A stretch of DNA of 64,000 nucleotides. It comes from Deroplatys truncata. Its lineage: Eukaryota; Arthropoda; Insecta; Mantodea; Mantidae. The DNA is taken from positions 221,545,498-221,609,497 of the forward strand of contig CM060978.1 in NCBI GenBank assembly GCA_030765065.1, given 5' to 3'. Below, piece by piece: positions 1 to 8,762 of the stretch. The position numbers and the translations under genes are program-made. Position 1 is the first letter of the stretch. Each line of letters starts with the position of its first letter. The notes beneath the pieces were generated by a model, which had not been told where the DNA came from, ran no database searches, and saw only the letters and a list, made by a program, of their open reading frames with translations.

Positions 1-2
1 CT

Positions 3-476
3 AAGAGAGGGAGGTCGTTGCAGTATAAGCGCGGCTCTGGAATTATTAATTCCATAATTAATTCGTTCCCCTTTGAAGCTCACTTACCTGGATATAGATA
101 TTGCGGTCCTGGTACTAAATTGGAAAAACGTCTAAAAAGAGGAGACCCCGGAATTAACCAATTAGACACAGCTTGCAAACAGCACGACCTCGCGTACGCT
201 GAGAATAAGGACACCGCTTCAAGACAAATAGCGGATAAGATTCTTACAGAGAAGGCTTGGAAACGTGTGCAGTCATCAGATTCAACTTTTGGTGAAAGGT
301 TAGCTGCAAGGCTAGTAACTGCAATCATGAAGGGAAAGGTTGCAGTGGGAGCCGGAAAGAGGAAGAAGAAGAGAGGAGGGTTTTTACCTTTGATACCCAT
401 CATTGCTGCTTTAGGCGCTGCAGGAGGTGGCGCTGCTCAGATAGCCTCTGCAGTCAATAAAAAAAAAGGCTGCTGA
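3..476 (+). CDS. PLA2-domain virion protein (Polinton/adintovirus part), 5' partial
   Basis: Reading frame open from the window edge. It carries a phospholipase A2 core of the parvovirus-VP1/adintovirus type: the calcium-loop motif YCGPGT followed about 30 residues later by the catalytic helix motif with Cys-x-x-x-His-Asp (CKQHDLAY). Such domains act at membranes during virion entry in parvoviruses; here the role is inferred from family. The C-terminal third is basic (KRKKKR) and then switches to a small-residue hydrophobic segment beginning GGFLPLIP, which resembles the C-terminal part of adenovirus core protein X/mu. No ATG lies near the visible beginning, so the true start is probably outside the window. 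Next gene follows after about 37 bases. Confidence 0.8.
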   Translation, partial: KRGRSLQYKRGSGIINSIINSFPFEAHLPGYRYCGPGTKLEKRLKRGDPGINQLDTACKQHDLAYAENKDTASRQIADKILTEKAWKRVQSSDSTFGERLAARLVTAIMKGKVAVGAGKRKKKRGGFLPLIPIIAALGAAGGGAAQIASAVNKKKGC

Positions 477-513
477 TAGGCACTTAGCAGAAGTTGCGAG
501 GCATAACAAGGTG

Positions 514-723
514 ATGGAGACCCGAGGAAAGGGACTCCGGAAGAGAAGGTGTAAGAAGAGGAATAAAGGAGGATTCTTACCTGCAATGCCTCTGATGTCG
601 TCTTTAGCCGCTGCATCTAAAATAGCAAGGTCTTTGAAAAAAAGAGGATCTAAAGGCGATGGTTTAAAGAAGAAGGCAAAAAACGGGGGAAGAGGATTGT
701 ACATATACCGGAGGAAGCTCTAA
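514..723 (+). CDS. Small basic core-X/mu-like protein (Polinton part)
   Basis: About 69 codons, very rich in Lys and Arg, with a central GGFLPAMP segment followed by an Ala/Ser-rich stretch. This layout (basic, GGxLP plus small hydrophobics, basic) is like adenovirus core protein X (pre-mu), which condenses DNA in the virion; function here is by analogy only. The same GGFLP segment occurs at the end of the upstream PLA2 protein. ATG at 514 follows a stop in the upstream gene by under 40 bases. The last codons overlap the region where protease similarity begins in another frame. Confidence 0.6.
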   Translation: METRGKGLRKRRCKKRNKGGFLPAMPLMSSLAAASKIARSLKKRGSKGDGLKKKAKNGGRGLYIYRRKL

Positions 724-1052
724 GTAACGTAGCCCTCGAATATTATGCTAAACGTTTAAAAATTCCTTATTTTAAAAGTGTTTATATGATTGACAAACTT
801 CCTTTAAAACCGCACTGCAAAGAGAGACTTATTACCAATCTCGATACATCAGATAATAAAGGAACACACTGGGTTGCTATAAGGAAAGAAGGTGATGTCG
901 CATATTACTTTGATAGTTTCGGTAATTTGAAGCCGCCTCCTGAGATTGAGAAATATCTACAAGGCGCTAAAATCTACTATAATACACAGAGATACCAGAA
1001 ATTCGATTCAGTCATCTGCGGGCACTTGTGCTTGCAATTTTTTTTATCCTAG
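717..1052 (+). CDS. Adenain-type cysteine protease (Polinton part)
   Basis: Recognisable as the Polinton/adintovirus maturation protease, which cleaves capsid precursors. Visible motifs in order: EYYAKRLKIPYF near the N-terminus, GTHWVAI with the catalytic His, YYFDSFG, and CGHLCLQF with the catalytic Cys near the end. About 110 residues of similarity, the usual length for this family. An in-frame ATG is present only at 786, inside the conserved domain; the conserved part begins earlier, at about 717 or slightly upstream, overlapping the core-X-like gene. The start is therefore uncertain. Confidence 0.85.
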   Translation, partial: ALSNVALEYYAKRLKIPYFKSVYMIDKLPLKPHCKERLITNLDTSDNKGTHWVAIRKEGDVAYYFDSFGNLKPPPEIEKYLQGAKIYYNTQRYQKFDSVICGHLCLQFFLS

Positions 1053-1071
1053 AAGCTGCTTCATCGTCAAG

Positions 1072-1781
1072 ATGAGTTATACAGTTACAGTGAGTGGGTC
1101 AGACACGGTTATTTCAACGTACCTAAACCCTCCTCTACAGCTAGATCCTCCAGGTCATTATGAGATTGCTCTCTTGAATTTTGAAACATTCTATTCAATA
1201 ACAATGTCGATGAAAGTAATAATAGATTTCATTATATTCATAATGGTAAACCTGAAACCATTGTCATCCCTCATGGAACCTACGAGATTGCCGATATCAA
1301 TACATTTCTAAAGGATAAACTAGGATTGAATGATGAAGTCTTGTTCATAAGACCTAACAATAATACAATGAAGGCTGAAATTAAATGTCCTTATACAATA
1401 GACTTTTCTAAGGAAGGATCTATTGGTTCGCTTCTAGGATTCACAGACACTAAAATAATTCCTTCTGGAGAAGCGCTCGAATCTGACTATCTTGTGAATA
1501 CATTTAAAGTGAGTATCATACGTGTGAAGTGCAGTATTGCAACAGGCTCTTTCATTGACGGTAAAAGCGGACATTCGCTCTACGAGTTTTTCCCTTCTGT
1601 TCCACCAGGCTATCATATCTCTCAAGAACCTTCGAACCCGATATATTTACCGGTCATAGATACAAACTATATAGACCAGATCACTATTCGAGTGGTAGAT
1701 CAACACGGAAAGGCTATCAACTTCAGGAACGAAGTTATCACTACAAGACTCCACATAAGACGTAATGGCAATACATTTTAA
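1072..1781 (+). pseudogene. Penton-like minor capsid protein (Polinton part), broken
   Basis: Begins MSYTVTVSGSD and carries features typical of the Polinton minor capsid (penton base-like) protein: PPLQL and LLNFETF near the N-terminus, SLLGF in the middle, PPGYHIS, and a closing DQHGKAINF then LHIRR. Length is about 230 codons. It follows the protease after about 20 bases, as in other Polintons. It has about one break. The end overlaps the start of the small basic ORF. Single-jelly-roll penton identity is known for the family; here it is inferred by motif recognition. Confidence 0.7.
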
Positions 1782-1908
1782 AAGACATCGCAAATACTAT
1801 AATAGACGACGTACACAGCGTTCGAAGCATACTATCTCTACAGCTTCCGTGGAGTTAACACGTGCTAACCGCAGGTTCCTCGAAGGGTTAGGTTACAGGA
1901 CGCTATAA
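1765..1908 (+). CDS. 47-codon basic ORF between the capsid genes (Polinton part)
   Basis: A short ORF too small for ordinary gene callers. It starts at the ATG at 1765, inside the last codons of the penton-like gene in another frame, and its stop overlaps the ATG of the major capsid gene (TAATG at 1906-1910). The N-terminal half is Arg/His/Tyr/Lys-rich (HFKRHRKYYNRRR) and the C-terminal half reads ELTRANRRFLEGLGY. Small ORFs at this position are present in other Polintons as I remember them; no function is known to me. Overlap on both sides argues that it is a real coupled gene. Confidence 0.55.
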   Translation: MAIHFKRHRKYYNRRRTQRSKHTISTASVELTRANRRFLEGLGYRTL

Positions 1909-3144
1909 TGGACATCTTAAACGTGACAGAAGTTCCAGCCTTTGACGACAAGATCACCAAGGAGGAGGAGCATATTTTTCTTCCATACAACACCTCCGCT
2001 CTGGATGTAAACGATGAAATTAGAATACCATGCCAAGCTGAAGATTTGTATACGCTACCTAACAAGTTATCTCTACATCGAAGGTGCTCTCACCAAGGTA
2101 GATGGATCCCCTACTACTACATCGAAGCTCACTAATAATGCTATAACCTTCATGTTTGATGAGATACGTCTAGATATGAATGCTACAACTATAGACAGAA
2201 CAAGGAATCCAGGAATTACTACATCTATACGAAATTATGTGACTCTCAACCCTATGGAGTCGAATCGTCTGCTGAATGCTGGATGGGCCTATCCTAGTGA
2301 AGAAGTTGATATAGTACACGCGACGAATGGAGCTTTCAATGCTGTGGTCCCTCTCTCGATGCTCCTAGGATTTGCTGATGACCACAAGGAGCTTATACTC
2401 AACAGCAAGTTTGAATTGATTCTCATAAGATCCAAAGATTCTAGAAACTGTGTCCTGAGTTCGAATGGAGAGGAAGCTAATGTAAAGTTAACTAGAATCG
2501 AATGGAGGATGCCTGTAATTCGCCTTTCCGGTGCTGAAAGAGTTCACATTCTAAAAATTATCAAGTCTGATAAACCTCTACACCTTGCCTTTCGATCTAT
2601 GGATCTTCATACCCAGCCTGCTGTACCTCAGACAAGATCTTTCACGTGGAATGTAGCAACAACATCTAAGCTCGAGAAATCTCGCTTCATCATAGTGTGT
2701 GCTCAGACTGTAAGATTGGGCAAGAACAGTTCCGAGTTTGATCACTGCAACATTACTAATTTGAGACTATTCCTCAACAGTGAATGCTACCCCTACCATG
2801 ATTTGAACTTGGACTTTAAAAATTCAAAGTTTGCTTCACTATATGAAATGTACTGTAAATTTCAAAGTTCCTATTATGCAAGAGAGAATTATCCCCTCTT
2901 GAAGAGAAAGGATTTTCTTCACCGTGCACCATTATTCGTAATAGACTGTTCTCACCAACCCGAGGAGGTTATAAATGGAGCTGTGAACATCAGAATCGAG
3001 ATTCAAGCATCTGCAAATATACCAGCCCAGACGTCACTGTACTGCCTGGTTCTACACGACAAAGTATTTACCTACAAACCTCTTTCTCACATGATGCAAG
3101 CACTTATACAATTATGCATATGTTTGGGTGAATGGTTTTTGTAA
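1908..3144 (+). pseudogene. Major capsid protein, double jelly-roll (Polinton part), broken
   Basis: Similar over its length to Polinton/adintovirus hexon-like major capsid proteins. Visible landmarks: DEIRIPC near the start, YIEGALTK, then SMLLGFADDHKELI, FTWNV, FIIVCAQTVR, LFLNSECYPYHDLNLDF, YYARENYPLL and VIDCSHQPEEV towards the end. Length of about 410 codons is normal for the family. The protein forms the capsid shell in the family. It has about one break near the N-terminal part. It begins at the stop of the small basic ORF and ends about 30 bases before a polyadenylation signal. Confidence 0.8.
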
Positions 3145-3172
3145 AGGAATGTACAAGGATAAGTTTATGAAT

Positions 3173-3209
3173 AATAAATTGAATTCATATACTAAAACAC
3201 TCTTTTATT
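3173..3209. terminator. Facing polyadenylation signals
   Basis: AATAAA on + at 3173-3178 lies 29 bases after the stop of the capsid gene. AATAAA on the minus strand (TTTATT on +) lies at 3204-3209, downstream of the minus-strand genes. The two signals face each other with about 25 bases between, so the two transcription units end in the same short space. Confidence 0.55.
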
Positions 3210-3367
3210 GACTTTAGCATACATTTCAAGCATTTTCCTTCTTCCCCTCCTACTCCCTGAAAAACTAATTGCTCCTGACTTGCAGAAATCATTTAAAATA
3301 TTCAAATGTCTTTCAATATAAGGCAATAGCCGTTTTAGGTTCCTTACACCCTCAATGTCTAAAGATA

Positions 3368-3703
3368 TTACATATTATTTAAACATGTATTTATGAAATG
3401 AATTGAATGGTCAAAAAATACAATAATATTGTATGCATAAATTACATTGTCACAATATTCATCACACGCAAACTTTTTTTCTTGGCGTAGGTAATCTTCA
3501 ATCATTGAAATGTTTTTGGATATTATATCCCAGTCTGATTTTGTAATATAAACAATTGATTTATCACTTTCACAATTTATGTAGAGGGAGGGTATGTCAT
3601 AGTATAGTCCAATGTTCACGGAATGGGAGGGGGAGATGCTGACGTTATCAAACGCCTGTGATCGATTCTCCATGCTCCTCTGGCGAATGCATGGTATCTT
3701 CAA
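3368..3703 (-). CDS. Unassigned 111-residue ORF
   Basis: Open reading frame of 111 codons on the minus strand, overlapping the 3' end of the spliced gene upstream of it. I do not recognise it with confidence. The central part reads VNIGLYYDI, then about 15 residues on SIVYITKSDWDII, then SMIEDYL. That order (strand, Thr-Lys-x-x-Trp, Ile-rich helix) faintly recalls PC4/Sub1-like single-strand DNA-binding domains, which is only a suggestion. The composition is protein-like, with Cys, Trp, Tyr and His, unlike the low-complexity ORFs elsewhere in the window. It may be a separate gene, an alternative last exon of the spliced gene, or chance. Confidence 0.35.
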   Translation of the reverse strand: MKIPCIRQRSMENRSQAFDNVSISPSHSVNIGLYYDIPSLYINCESDKSIVYITKSDWDIISKNISMIEDYLRQEKKFACDEYCDNVIYAYNIIVFFDHSIHFINTCLNNM

Positions 3704-4795
3704 TGAATAAGAAGACCCTAGGACCCTCGTTGAAGATCCTCCTCTTACAACTCCTCTTCTGCTTTCTCTTCCCAGTCTCGTTCTGCCTCTTCCTCCGCTC
3801 CCTCCTCACACCCCTGCAACATATATTCAAAACAATGTTGGAAATAGGTTTAGTTAATGATTTCATGTCCTCTGAAAGAGAAAAATACATATATTAGAAA
3901 AATCCTCTCCCCTTGCCACACAAAAAAGTACTATCAAAGTGTGTCATACTCACTTCAAGGGTTTGCACGATTCTGCGTGTATCTCGGGCGAGCAATCTGG
4001 AATCGTCTGATTTATCCCCTCCTGTACCCTCGTTGCTTTATCATCATCAGGGGTAGTAGTAATGTCGGGTAGTGGAGCAGCATCCTCATCCATAGGCTGC
4101 GTATTGCCCTCTGTGATTGGATACTCCTCTATATTGACAATGCGTCTCTCAGGATCCAGCTCCTCTATTGGCACGGGTACCTTAGGCTCAGTCATTCGCA
4201 GTCTGTAATAATTTAATTTTATGTTAGACATAGAGTAACATTAGAAGCAGTAAATGAATATGTAATTTAACATTTCTTCTACTTACTCGAGTTTTCTCCT
4301 CCTGCACTGGTAGACCTCGCAGTTATCGTTACATAGGAAGAAGGATGTCATGCGTTCATGCTGGGCCGGGTTAGTACAAAGTACAGAATGCATGTATCCC
4401 GTGCACGACTCTGTATCACATTCAGTTAGATGTTTCGAGACGAAGACATCGTCATCTTCATTGACATCGCTAAGATCCTCCGCATCATCACCCATGCGAT
4501 TTTCACTGAAAGAATAAAATAATTTCAAGTTAGTTTTCATTTAACATGCGTACAATATATTACCGAGTTATAGAAATATATATATTACTTACATGTTCGC
4601 TCCTCGATAAACAGGACAGCTCTCTGTGCACACTTCCAGTGTAGTCGTCTGATCATGATGCAATGGTTGAGTACACAACACTGAATGCATTAAACCATTG
4701 CATGTTTAGGTATGGAAGTATACGTAGTGAAAATAATCTTCTCCGCACTCGCTCCAGCAATCATTCATCTCAGATGCACGATTATCACCAGCCAT
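3648..4795 (-). CDS. Spliced cysteine-rich gene with basic tail, unknown
   Basis: Four exon-like blocks on the minus strand: 4593-4795, 4287-4505, 3954-4202 and 3648-3813. Separating introns are 87, 84 and 140 bases, all GT-AG, with donors GTAAGT, GTAAGT and GTGAGT and pyrimidine-rich acceptors. All three introns fall in phase 2, and the two inner exons are multiples of three. An alternative acceptor at 3871 would give a short different C-terminus. Blocks 1 and 2 each hold a cysteine module built around MHSVLCT, with further Cys, His and Val-Tyr at matching places. Block 3 is acidic and Pro-rich; block 4 is strongly basic (RRERRKRQ, KRKQKRSCKRR), like a nuclear-localisation signal. Block 1 is not fully open, so the copy may be broken. 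I do not recognise the family. It abuts the Polinton capsid genes tail to tail and could be an accessory gene of that element or a separate gene. Confidence 0.5.
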
Positions 4796-4850
4796 TTCGA
4801 TTATCACTGAACGAACAATAAATTGATCGCTCTGTCTGCCGACTTTCCTT

Positions 4851-4874
4851 AATATACTGTTGACGGTGACGTCA
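4851..4874 (-). promoter_or_regulatory. CRE plus TATA promoter of the spliced gene
   Basis: On the minus strand a perfect cyclic-AMP response palindrome TGACGTCA (4867-4874) is followed 10 bases later by TATATT (4851-4856). Initiator-like TCA motifs lie about 25-45 bases further on, then the ATG at 4795. Spacing is right for a TATA-driven polymerase II promoter. No other TATA/CRE pair was noticed near the capsid genes. Confidence 0.5.
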
Positions 4875-4879
4875 CGCGG

Positions 4880-5316
4880 CTGTGGAGGGGGTTGAATACA
4901 TGTTGAGACCTGTTATTCGCTTCCAGTCAGAAGCCTGCTGTCTATTTTTTGAATACAAAGGCATTTTAATAACATTTATAATATTTAACTATAATGTTAT
5001 TCGTATTTATTTTATTTTTAATAACCTATGTAGTATTCACCACGCTTATTTATTTTTAATGCCGTATGTAATATTTCTTTTCGCCAATCTGAATTCTGAA
5101 TACTTTATTCGCAATATTTTATTGAAAGAAATAAGAACTATGAAACTTAATCATTAATTATCAGGGAAAAAATTGTCTAGACTTGGGCTTTTCCACAGTT
5201 TGTGATGGAAATTCTACGAGCTAAAAGGTATTTACATTGAGTGTCTGGGGGTTTTTCAGAGCAAAAATCTCAATTCTTTTTTTTTTCAATAATGTTTGAC
5301 GAACATTACCTAATTA
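4880..5316. other. No gene seen
   Basis: AT-rich DNA with only low-complexity reading frames. No terminal inverted repeat that could mark the right Polinton end was recognised. Confidence 0.4.
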
Positions 5317-5570
5317 ATTTGCCGAGGGGCGGCAGGCCTCGAGAAAACAAATCCCTCAAGGCAGGACGCCACGGCACGCGACTAGACCGCGTGGGGGAGG
5401 GGGTAGGACCTGTCGGCACAGACACAGTCGGCATTAGGTAAGGCCACAAACAGAGAGTGGGGCGGGGCCTAGCGACACGAGACCTGGCGGCATGTGAGGC
5501 CTCAAAGGGAACCGGCGGGCTTGTCGGCGTAGAACAAAGAAGCTTATCGCTTGTCGGCATCTCTCTGTGT
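5317..5570. repeat. GC-rich island with repeated GTCGGCA-type motifs
   Basis: A 250-base GC-rich patch inside AT-rich DNA. GTCGGCA or one-base variants (GTCGGCG, GGCGGCA) recur about six times on +, at spacings of some 20-90 bases, together with AGGCCTC/AGGCCAC blocks. It contains no convincing protein. It may be an old minisatellite or a regulatory CpG island. Confidence 0.35.
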
Positions 5571-6298
5571 GCTTAAACATACATATTATTACTACTCACA
5601 TTAAATCCCAATGTCAGGTGTTTTAATTTCCATGCTGTACATTCCTTAAACCTTTCAAATAAAAATAAGTAAAGCTGGTGGAAAAACATTAAATCCAGTG
5701 AATCTTCTGAAATTATCATCCAAATATTTTCTGAAAAGAAAAGCTGATAAGATGTATTCACTAAAACAAGGTTCAGACGAGGCTTCATAAATTTTCAGGT
5801 TTTTATTATCCTACAGATAACAAAACACAAGCAAGTCAGAATGTCAACATTGCAGCATAAAATATTACAGTCCACAGATTCCTTAATTTATGTGCATATA
5901 AATATATAACTCGTATTTTTTGTGCACCTTAGGATCCATTAACTTCCTTAGAAAAGGCCGTTCCACGTTTCACCAGTAATGTGAACAACTACAGGTAAAA
6001 CGCTGGAATAGTAAATTGTAACATATCGCAAAACATTTGCGCCAGAATCATACAAGAATCATCACTGATCTCGCCTATCACGAATTTATAGCCTATTACA
6101 GTGATTTTCCCTCACAATGCGACCAATGCACGTCTTCTCGCGCGCCGGCCGTCGCAGCTTGGACTCCCGCACTCGCCTAACATTCTTGCCGTTACAGTCA
6201 CAGTTACAATGATAATAAGCACATATCTTATCTTAAGAAATATTGGAAATGTCCTCTATCCAAACATTTCTGGTATCTTCTCAGAAAATTTTCATTCT
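5571..6298. other. No gene seen
   Basis: AT-rich spacer between the GC island and the foldback element. A short GC-rich stretch near 6130-6175 holds nothing recognisable. Confidence 0.4.
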
Positions 6299-8762
6299 GA
6301 GGCAGTATTTTTAACACTTAAATGACTTCAATCAAATTATATAATATGTAAATTCAATAACAGCCCGCCTTATAGCAATATGTGTATATAATAATTTGTA
6401 AAACGTATATAACAGTCATTGCATATGCTTATATTATTGTATATATGTTCAATAATGTTAAGTGAATGTATTACGTAATTTAATAATGTAGGAGCTGTGA
6501 GAATAATAAGTTAAAAGTTGCTAACATTGAGGTAACAATGAGGTAACCTTGAGGCAATAATGAGTTTGAGAGTTTAAATGTTACTTGTGATTCTTGGAGT
6601 AACAATAATGTAATTTTAGTGACAGTTTATAAAATAGCCAATCAACAACCAGAAAAAGTTTTAGTTAAATGAAGGTATTTTGTTGGAGTAGGATTAGCCA
6701 ATCAGAAACTGTAAAGGAGAAACATTTACAAATTTAGAAATCAGTTGTCTGCAGACAGTGATTGTAATCGGATGCAAGATGCGTCCTCGAGAGATATAAT
6801 ATGTATTCATGTGAGACGCAAAATGGTTTACGTATTAAAAAGTGCAAGTATTTAATAAAAACCTCTCACATCTCTCTCTCCTTATATCAGTGAAGTGTTA
6901 ATTAAATCGTGTCAAGCATTAATAAAAGAAGTGAAGTAAAATTATAATCTTTGTAAGCCTACATTCTTGTTGCACCACAACCCTGCTAAAAGAAACGTGT
7001 CTCCAACAATAATACTAACGCAGCTTAGGCAAACATAAATATTTAATATTTAAAGAAACAATTAAATTACAAAGTTAATATTTTTTAAACTTGGGGCAAA
7101 GGCAACCTGAAGGTACAGTTGGGGCGAAGGCTACCGGAAACTGTTTACTATACATGCGCTTGCAATTACTATAATTCGGCTCCCCAACAGCTGAAATATG
7201 TTATAACTCCTTCTAAAATACTCCTTTCTCAATTCACATGGACAGTTCGTTATCAGAAATTGAGTGAATTTTATTATTTTGTAAGAAGTGCATTTTTGTG
7301 TGCTAAGCCTTTGTATATTTCTTATAGTTTACAAGATATACAAAATTCATTAAGAATGAAGAGGTCTAAGGTTTATTCCCATAAAATTCAAAATACATGT
7401 ACATTTTATTTGTCAGTGAAGTATAGTAAATACGTGGTGTTTCAGTCACAATCGGAGCTATTTCAGAAAAACCAAAATAACGAAACATTTTCTAGGTAAA
7501 GGTTTCTTTGGGAGTTATTTTTTTTAAGATCCTCGTGTCCTATCCTCGGAATATGCTGATGTTTAAATACCAACGACATTTAATTATTGAAATCAGCTGT
7601 TTATAGAAACAAATATGCACGTGCATATATTTTCCTGTCTTTTTTTTCGGGAAATATCAAAGCATGTATTTCTGAAGAAATTTCGATATACCATGAAGAA
7701 GTACATTTTATTATGTTATTTGCCGCACGTTTTGGGAGCCGATTTTAAAGTAGTTTGTATTGATTTTAGGTTATTTGCACCAACGTTTTGGGCGTCAATT
7801 TTAAGAAGTATTTTATTAGTTCCACGTATGGAAGCCAATTTGAAGTAGGTAGTATTGAAGGAGTTGCATTATATTTCGACTGTTGGGGAGCCGAACTTGT
7901 AGTAGTTGCAACCGCACGTATGTTAAACAGTTTCCGGTAGCCTTCGCCCCAAATGTACTTTCAGGTGGCCTTTGCCCCAAGTTTAAAAAATTAACTTTGT
8001 AATTTATACTGTTTCTTTAAATATTTAATACTTATGTTTGTCTCGGCTGCGTCAGTATTATTGTTAGAGAGATGGAAGTCTTTACAGGGCGTGATGCGAC
8101 AAGAATGTCGGCTTACACAGATTTTAAGTTTCAATTCACTCCTTTTTATTAATTCTTGACACAAATTAAATAGCACTTCATTGATGTCGAGAGCTGTGAG
8201 ATTATTTTATTTAATACTTGCACTTTTAACACGTAAACTATTTTTTGTCTCATACGAATACGTATTTAATTTCTCGAGGACACATCTCGCGTCTGGTTAT
8301 GAGCACTGTTTGAGGCAATTGAACTGAATTCCACCGCCTAAATATGTAAATTTCTGTATTTCATGTCTCTGATTGGCTAATCCTAGTCCAATAGAATACC
8401 TGCATTTAACTAAAGCTTTTACTGGTTGTTGATTGGCTATTTTTATAAACTGTCACTAAAATTACATTATTGCTTCCAAGAATCATAAGTAGTATTGTTA
8501 AACTCTCGAACTCATTATTGCCTCAAGGCTACCTCATTGTTAGCAACTTTTAACTTATTATTCTCACAGCTCCTACATTATGAAATTACGTAATATATTC
8601 ACATAACATTATTGAACATGTTTACAATATAAGCATATGCAATGACTGTTACATATATTTTACAAATTATTACATACACAAATTGCTTCAAGGCGGGCTG
8701 TTATTAAATTTACATATTATATAATTTGGCTGAAATCATTTAAGTGTTAAAAACACTGCCTC
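6299..8762. mobile_element. Foldback DNA element with long inverted arms
   Basis: The left arm, beginning GAGGCAGTATTTTTAACAC at 6299, is matched in inverted orientation by the right arm ending with ACTGCCTC at 8762. Similarity continues inward for about 850-900 bases, to about 7200 on the left and 7860 on the right, with small indels. The 650-base centre has only short frames and a few imperfect internal repeats around the motif ACGTTTTGGG. No transposase is present, so it is non-autonomous. Each arm holds two CCAAT boxes and a TTAATAAAA signal. Target-site duplication is not clear. A partial second copy lies at about 44.34-45.24 kb. Confidence 0.75.

Larger units (their letters stand above)
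1..3209 (+). mobile_element. Polinton/Maverick (adintovirus-like) fossil, capsid end
   Basis: A co-oriented cassette of small genes typical of Polinton/Maverick elements and adintoviruses: PLA2-like protein, core-X-like protein, adenain-type cysteine protease, penton-like minor capsid protein, a short basic ORF and a double-jelly-roll major capsid protein, closed by an AATAAA signal. Genes are packed with tiny gaps or overlaps. The element continues past the left window edge, where the ATPase, DNA polymerase B and integrase would be expected; none is seen here. The right terminal repeat was not identified, so the right border is set at the convergent polyadenylation signals and may lie further right. 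It is a fossil with only a few (two or three) breaks, all in the capsid genes, which suggests a fairly recent origin. Family assignment is from protein motifs and gene order. Confidence 0.85.

Noticed and set aside
1-476. Parvovirus VP1 insertion
   Set aside because: The PLA2 motif alone would fit, but the adenain-type protease and double-jelly-roll capsid gene next to it point to a Polinton/adintovirus.
3801-3890. Acceptor at 3871 as the only start of the last exon
   Set aside because: It gives an immediate short end, whereas the acceptor at 3814 keeps phase 2 and the long basic tail; kept only as an alternative.
6299-7210. Arms of the foldback element as LTRs
   Set aside because: They carry CCAAT and AATAAA-like motifs but are inverted, not direct, and no gag-pol lies between.
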